Assembly: GCA_963969395.1 (NCBI GenBank)
Contig: OZ017799.1
Location: 13,084,501 to 13,148,500, forward strand
Length of the DNA: 64,000 nucleotides
DNA from: Pseudoscleropodium purum
Taxonomy: Eukaryota > Streptophyta > Bryopsida > Hypnales > Brachytheciaceae
Direction of reading: 5' to 3'
Shown piece by piece: positions 59,034 to 64,000 of the stretch (position 1 is its first letter; each line of letters begins with the position of its first letter). The position numbers were made by a program, and so were the translations under genes. Under the pieces are notes generated by a model. That model made no database searches. It saw only the letters and a list, made by a program, of their open reading frames with translations, and was not told the DNA's origin.

Positions 59034-62000
59034 TGTTGGCATCAACAACTCTTTGTCTAGTTGTTGGGACTCACCACTTGCCATTTTCCTCATTACTTGG
59101 TGTTTCCTCCTTCACAAGGATCAAGCACCCAACTCTCTTGATTAGATTATTGTTGTCATCTCCATTATCTTATAGACTTAATATGCTTCCTTTTGTATAT
59201 TTGTGTGCTATCTTTTGATTGGATAGTAGTATAATCCACTCAAAAATTGAATATAAATTTCCGATTTTGTTTTTCATTTTACCACCTCCCGTCATCCCCC
59301 TCATTTTATTTTATTTTTTCATTTTTTTTCATTTTGCCCTCCTACCCCTCCCACCCCTTTGTAATTTCCAGGTGGGAGTGAGACTGGTAATTGATATGGG
59401 ATATATCTCATATCCCATATTTATATTTGTATCTATATCTATATTATATATACATACACGTACTATATCCATATATAAGATCAATAGCATTAGGTGGACA
59501 TGATTTGAAAAATAAATAAATAAACGATTGTCAAAAATCAACAACTGAGGGAAGAAAGGAAATGGAGGAACAAGAGGTATGGCATATCTTTTCATAGGCA
59601 TTAGAAGAGATATAGCTAGTTTGAAAGGCTGTGAATTCCTCAGAGTGCCACGTCATTTTTTTTTTAAATTAAAAAAAAAATTCAATTTTTTTTCATTTTA
59701 AGAATTTTCATTTTTTTAAACCATTTTTTTGGACAGCCTAGCATTCTTTAATTGCGAGGGGAATTACAAGGAAACAAACCCTAAAATGATCCTCTCGCCC
59801 TTCCAAATTCTTTTGATGATAGTATGCTTCCACTTACATCATCTTTGCAATACCGCTTTTTTGTTGCTCTCTAATCTTATTCTCCACATTACATGATTTT
59901 CTTAGGGTAGAGATGTTGCCATCTATAAACTATTGTGCTCTTGAATTTATGTTGATGCTAGGGCTTACATCCAAGTCTCCTTGCCGTCTACCTTCCAACT
60001 ACATGCTCTTGCTATGGCCCACCCTACTTATGTACTCTTTAATATTCATTTTTGTCATTTCACCTTCCTTTGCCTTAACTTTCCTTTGCTCTTCAAAATT
60101 TGCCACATTCTATTGGTAGTCAAAAGCAATTACTACTCCTTTTGAACTCATTGTCATTGTGAAAAATTGTAACTTTATGAGAAATTCATATATGAAAAAT
60201 TGTTGGGGTACATGTGTCATTTACTCATCGGTGGTTAAATTTTCTCAAAAAAAACTAAAAAGGGTACACATGTTACTTTGTCATTAGTTCAAAAAATGAG
60301 ACAAGTGCTTGTGACGATCCCCCACCCTATATTTTGTATTGTTGTAACATCATTTTGGCTTACAAACAATATGGAATATTTGAAATGTATTTGTTGTATC
60401 CGTATTCCATACTTTTTTATCCGTATTCTGTATTTGTATTATGTATCCCAAAGCACTGACATCCAAGATCATTTCTCATGACAGTGATTAATGGCAATGG
60501 TTTACTTTTTGAATTGTGGATCAATGCACTGAAAATGGGTGTTAATTTTTGTGACTGAATCAATGGCTCTTAATTTTTCCAAAATGGGTAGAGGAAGTTA
60601 ATCAAAAGAGGAAGAGACGTTTGTCTCTTTATGCCTCGTTGTCATTGTGAAGCATCAATTACCCTCTCCCTTCTACTTTTTTGCCTTTTCTTTATTTTCT
60701 TCTTACCTTTTTCTTATCTTTTTTCCACAATCTTCTAATTTTTTATGCTTGCCATTCATATCATGCCCCTAATGCAATTAGGACCATCTTTCGGCATTTC
60801 AATTCATCCCACTGCCTCCATTTGTTGGACTCTCTTTTGGACCCCTCTTAATTATGGAAGACCTTAGTCCACATCCAAATGTAGATTTGGTTGCCACTAG
60901 AGTTGTATTGTGTAGTTGCTCCTCCTCCACCCAATTATATTTCTTGTAGAATACTTTTTTAGGTATGACAATTTTGCCCAAGTCCAAGGCACCTTTTGGA
61001 CTAGAGGGTAGGGAGATGTGAGTCTGTGTCTTTCTTTTCTCTTTTCCCTTTCAACCCTTAAAGCTTGAAGGCATATTTTAGTAAAAATTATGAAAAATTG
61101 TCTTATTTTAGGGCAGTAAGAAAAAAAATGAAAAAAAGAAGTTTTTTTCAATCATACCAAATTTAGCAATTTTGAATTTGTACTAGATTACTATGGAAAT
61201 GTGAGGAAAAAATTCCAAAAAATTTGACTCCACAAATTGAAAGATTATAACATTTATAGTTAGAAGAAAAACCTCGTTTTTTATTTTGCCTAATATCCCT
61301 AGCAGCCTTTACTTCCTCCTAAAATGAGACTTTTATACTATATATGATAATTTTCTTACATGCATCTTGTATCATGTAAATTACATACTTGCCAAATTTC
61401 AAATGTAAAAGAAGACTTTTGCAGAAGTTTCCTAAAGTTGCCCAAGATGTCAAAAAAGTTCAAGGCAATGTAACATACTTTTGATTTGGGCACTTGATTG
61501 GAATAAAAGTTATATTCCCTAAGGAAATACATGTCCACACCTTGAATCAAAATTTTGTAAACATCCACCCACAATTGACTTTGTAAGACTTAATTGAATT
61601 TTCAATGTCCCATTCAACAAACAATTGTCTTTTGGGGATTAATCTAAAAAATTTCTATTACTGGATTCACTTTGCATTCTAATACTTGATAGACACAATA
61701 AGGTGTTTGCCATCCTTGTAATGGCACATTGGACTTGACTAGTTTTTGGAATTTTTCTCTTGCATCCTAGAGTACTTGTCATATCAATTGCTCATTCAAC
61801 CCTTTAATTTGTGCAACTCTAGACTCTTGCCTTGCCATCTTTTCAATGGGCTCTTGAGCTCTTTCACATGCCTTTTTCTTCTTGGTGAATGTCACATCCT
61901 CTATGTGTTGTCTTTTTAGTTATGGCCTCCAAAGATTGAATATACCCCGTGTTTGTGTAGATAGAAGATGCAATTTGAAAAGAGATCATGAGTTGGAACC

Positions 62001-62600
62001 AATAAACTTGTCTTAATCCAAATTTTCTTAGACTTCATGGGAGGAGTAGTATGCAAGTGTAGAGGACCAAAAACTCTATGAAAGATGATAGCAATATATT
62101 TAGAGAAATGTTGATTCCCAAAATATGAATCATTGTGTAGTGTGATTTTGGCAATATGTGTATTCCCTTCTCTGAATCCAAATTTAAGCCATAAAAATGA
62201 TCTTTCTTGAATTTGGCCTGAACTATTGAACTAAAGCTTCTGAAATTTAGTTTTTACACCAATCTAAAATTTTGAAATTTTTTGGAGATTCAAAGTTTTA
62301 TTGAGCCTATAAACATGGAGTGCCAAATTTTCTAATTTTAAAATGACACCATAATCATTTTTTCACCACGATGTTCTAAACTACAATTTACACCTAGGGA
62401 GAAATTTTCAGTTTTTTCAAGCATGCACTCTGTTTTACATTTGATATTATTATTTTTCACTTTTTTTTTTTTTAAATCCTTATAATTTCAAATTTTCAAA
62501 AAACAAATCTAAAAATTTCAAGAGTAATAGAAAACATGTGACATAATCTCTATTAAAAAAAATAAAAAATAAAAAGTTCCATTCATTTTTCAACGAAAAA
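59034..62600. other. AT-rich intergenic DNA
   Basis: No gene recognised over 3.5 kb. Features are low-complexity T/A runs, an 11-bp inverted repeat at about 59397-59423 (ATATGGGATAT / ATATCCCATAT), and a possible TTAA-family copy at 61052-61644 (CAACCCTTAAAGC left; GGGGATTAAT right) whose interior resembles 18352-19304. Confidence 0.55.
61052..61644 (-). mobile_element. Possible TTAA-family copy, diverged
   Basis: The left end CAACCCTTAAAGC lacks a clean TTAA before it. The right end CAATTGTCTTTTGGGGATTAA matches, in reverse, the left end of the 22953 copy (TTAATCCCTAAAGGACCATTG). The interior block ATTGAAAGATTATAACATTTAT fits the family. Confidence 0.4.
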
Positions 62601-64000
62601 ATGAAGCTCCCAGGATGAGGACTCTTTTTGCTGTTTGACCACACGGCCACAGACTCCGACGTTTTGGTGTTACCGTGACACATTGTCGAGACTCCAGCGC
62701 TCGACCCTGACAGCGCGGAGAAGACTCACGACCACTGCGAATGTCTGCCGCCCCTTCCGGAACCCGATTCCTCCGTCACGCCCCCGATCTCTTGCCATAG
62801 CCAAATGCGGTCAGGTGCAGGCCGCCCTTCCTCACAACAGACGATAATCATGCAGAAGCACAGCCTGAGTGCGTGACCAACAAGGAGGGTGGCCCCAATT
62901 CTTGCTCTCGCTGGGAAATGGACAAGAAAAGGACCTCAAGCTGTGCTTTTCGGAGCGTGGAGATCGATTCCAGTCGGTCGATCCTCAGAATTCGGATGGC
63001 GTGAACGCGTTTCTGGGTACGCGTTGAGCTTGGAAGAGCAAACCCTCGTCCGATTCGTTAATTCTTTGTGTCCCGAGTTGTGTCCCGATCGAGTTGTGTG
63101 TGAGGTAGTCTCTGTGTGTTGGAACGAGCGACCGTAGCGCGGTGCCTGTGTGCGTTGTTGTTTTTGTTGCTATGTGCAAATCCGATCCTTGACCTTATCC
63201 TTGCCGCAGTCAATAAAAGGGAACCCTCTTGTTTTCGGACAGATCGAGTTTGCATTGATCGGGGTTCCTGCACATATGCAATTTCGCACTGCCTGGGTTC
63301 GGCGTGACTCCTTTTATTGATTGTGGTATGGATGCGATTGAGTAATCCCAGGAGATGTTTGGAAATGTTGTGCGATGGAGCGGGTCTTAGATTTCTGACG
63401 GCCTTGTTGATTTGTTGACCTACTTTGCGATTCTTGCTTAGCAGGTGAACGTGTACAGCTGAAGTTGAAGTAGACGTTGTAAGGTAGAGGTTCCATTAAC
63501 CATTAACCATCAGAGGATTCATTGCCCATACAAGTGGACCTTGATTTGTGCTGAGTGGGAGAACACTGACAGGTAGTTTTTGGCTGTTGATGTTTCGCTC
63601 ATCACAAAATAAATGTGCGAAGTTTTAGATGTTGCAAGTTTCTTCTGGATTGTTGTAGAGAAAGGCTCAATGTTCGCCTATGTGTCAGTGGAACCTCTCC
63701 CGTATTGTATGGTGAATGGGGACTTTACATTAAGTAGCGCACCATTTTAATGTACACTCACTTTCATTATTAATTTGATGTTGTCTCGATGTGATTTTTA
63801 TCTAGCTCTGTTATGGGAGGTCGGTTGGGCAGGTTTTGGGATGGCTGAGTTCAATGATTGACACATGTTATTGAAAGGTGAGGGGATGATTAGGGGTTTT
63901 CAGAGGAGCTTAGGAGGCAAAATGGAATGAGGGACCAATAAAAACAGTTCCATAGTACTGGAGACTTTGAAATCCCACTTTCTCTTTATTTTCTAATTAT
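62601..64000 (+). other. GC-richer island, possible 5' end of a gene beyond the right edge
   Basis: From about 62630 to 63330 the sequence is markedly GC-richer than the flanks, like the leader regions of the SH3P2 and ABCG genes. Frames such as 62889-63137 start with GTG and match nothing I know. A possible donor lies near 63103 (GTGTGAG|GTAGTC). Downstream to 64000 the composition looks like intron or leader DNA. I assign no product. Confidence 0.3.

Noticed and set aside
59033..60119. Several hydrophobic short frames
   Set aside because: They are T-rich low-complexity DNA giving Phe/Leu/Ile runs; no start context, introns or family match.
1..64000. A CRISPR array, operon-like defence island or other multi-gene system
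   Set aside because: No regularly spaced short repeats with unique spacers and no clustered genes of related function; the genes are independent plant housekeeping loci.

Overview
The window is nuclear DNA of a land plant. The genes are split by GT-AG introns of roughly 0.1-0.9 kb, and all match plant families: glucosamine-6-phosphate N-acetyltransferase, a half-size ABCG transporter, the plastid-type Get3 paralogue GET3d, a plant BAR-SH3 protein and a plant-conserved protein of unknown function. Genes are sparse (five clear loci in 64 kb), introns are short, and very AT-rich DNA full of degenerate repeats separates them. This would fit a non-seed plant such as a moss, but the sequence alone does not settle the lineage.

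Layout. 1-1631 (minus): 5' part of a GNA1 gene running off the left edge; five exons were assembled by hand. 3117-6903 (minus): six-exon ABCG transporter of 738 aa. 7.0-8.7 kb: GC-richer block with a TATA box and weak ORFs, probably leader or promoter DNA. 8.8-25.4 kb: repeat territory with three short inverted-repeat families (MITE-A, MITE-B and a TTAA-ended family), a tandem duplication and other dispersed pairs. 25.4-27.4 kb: a less AT-rich stretch with a telo-box and small unassigned open segments. 29195-33847 (plus): seven-exon GET3d, 454 aa. 34-41.4 kb: AT-rich DNA with a tRNA-like SINE head and more repeats. 42748-45842 (plus): ten-exon SH3P2-like gene, 373 aa, with an intron in its 5' leader. 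48814-54661: a complete but decayed Ty3/gypsy chromovirus with two 416-bp LTRs. 55796-56704 (plus): intronless conserved plant gene, 302 aa. 57-62.6 kb: AT-rich DNA with further TTAA-ended copies. 62.6-63.4 kb: GC-richer island, possibly the 5' end of a gene beyond the right edge.

The genes do not form a pathway. They act in UDP-GlcNAc synthesis, membrane export, plastid ATPase function and membrane trafficking, and they simply neighbour each other in a repeat-rich region. No operon, CRISPR array or novel multi-gene system is visible. The most interesting material is the set of short non-autonomous elements, above all the TTAA-ended family, whose termini look piggyBac-like, and the coding exons that a plain ORF search misses. 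All splice sites were read by eye from frame continuity and family resemblance; no searches were run.
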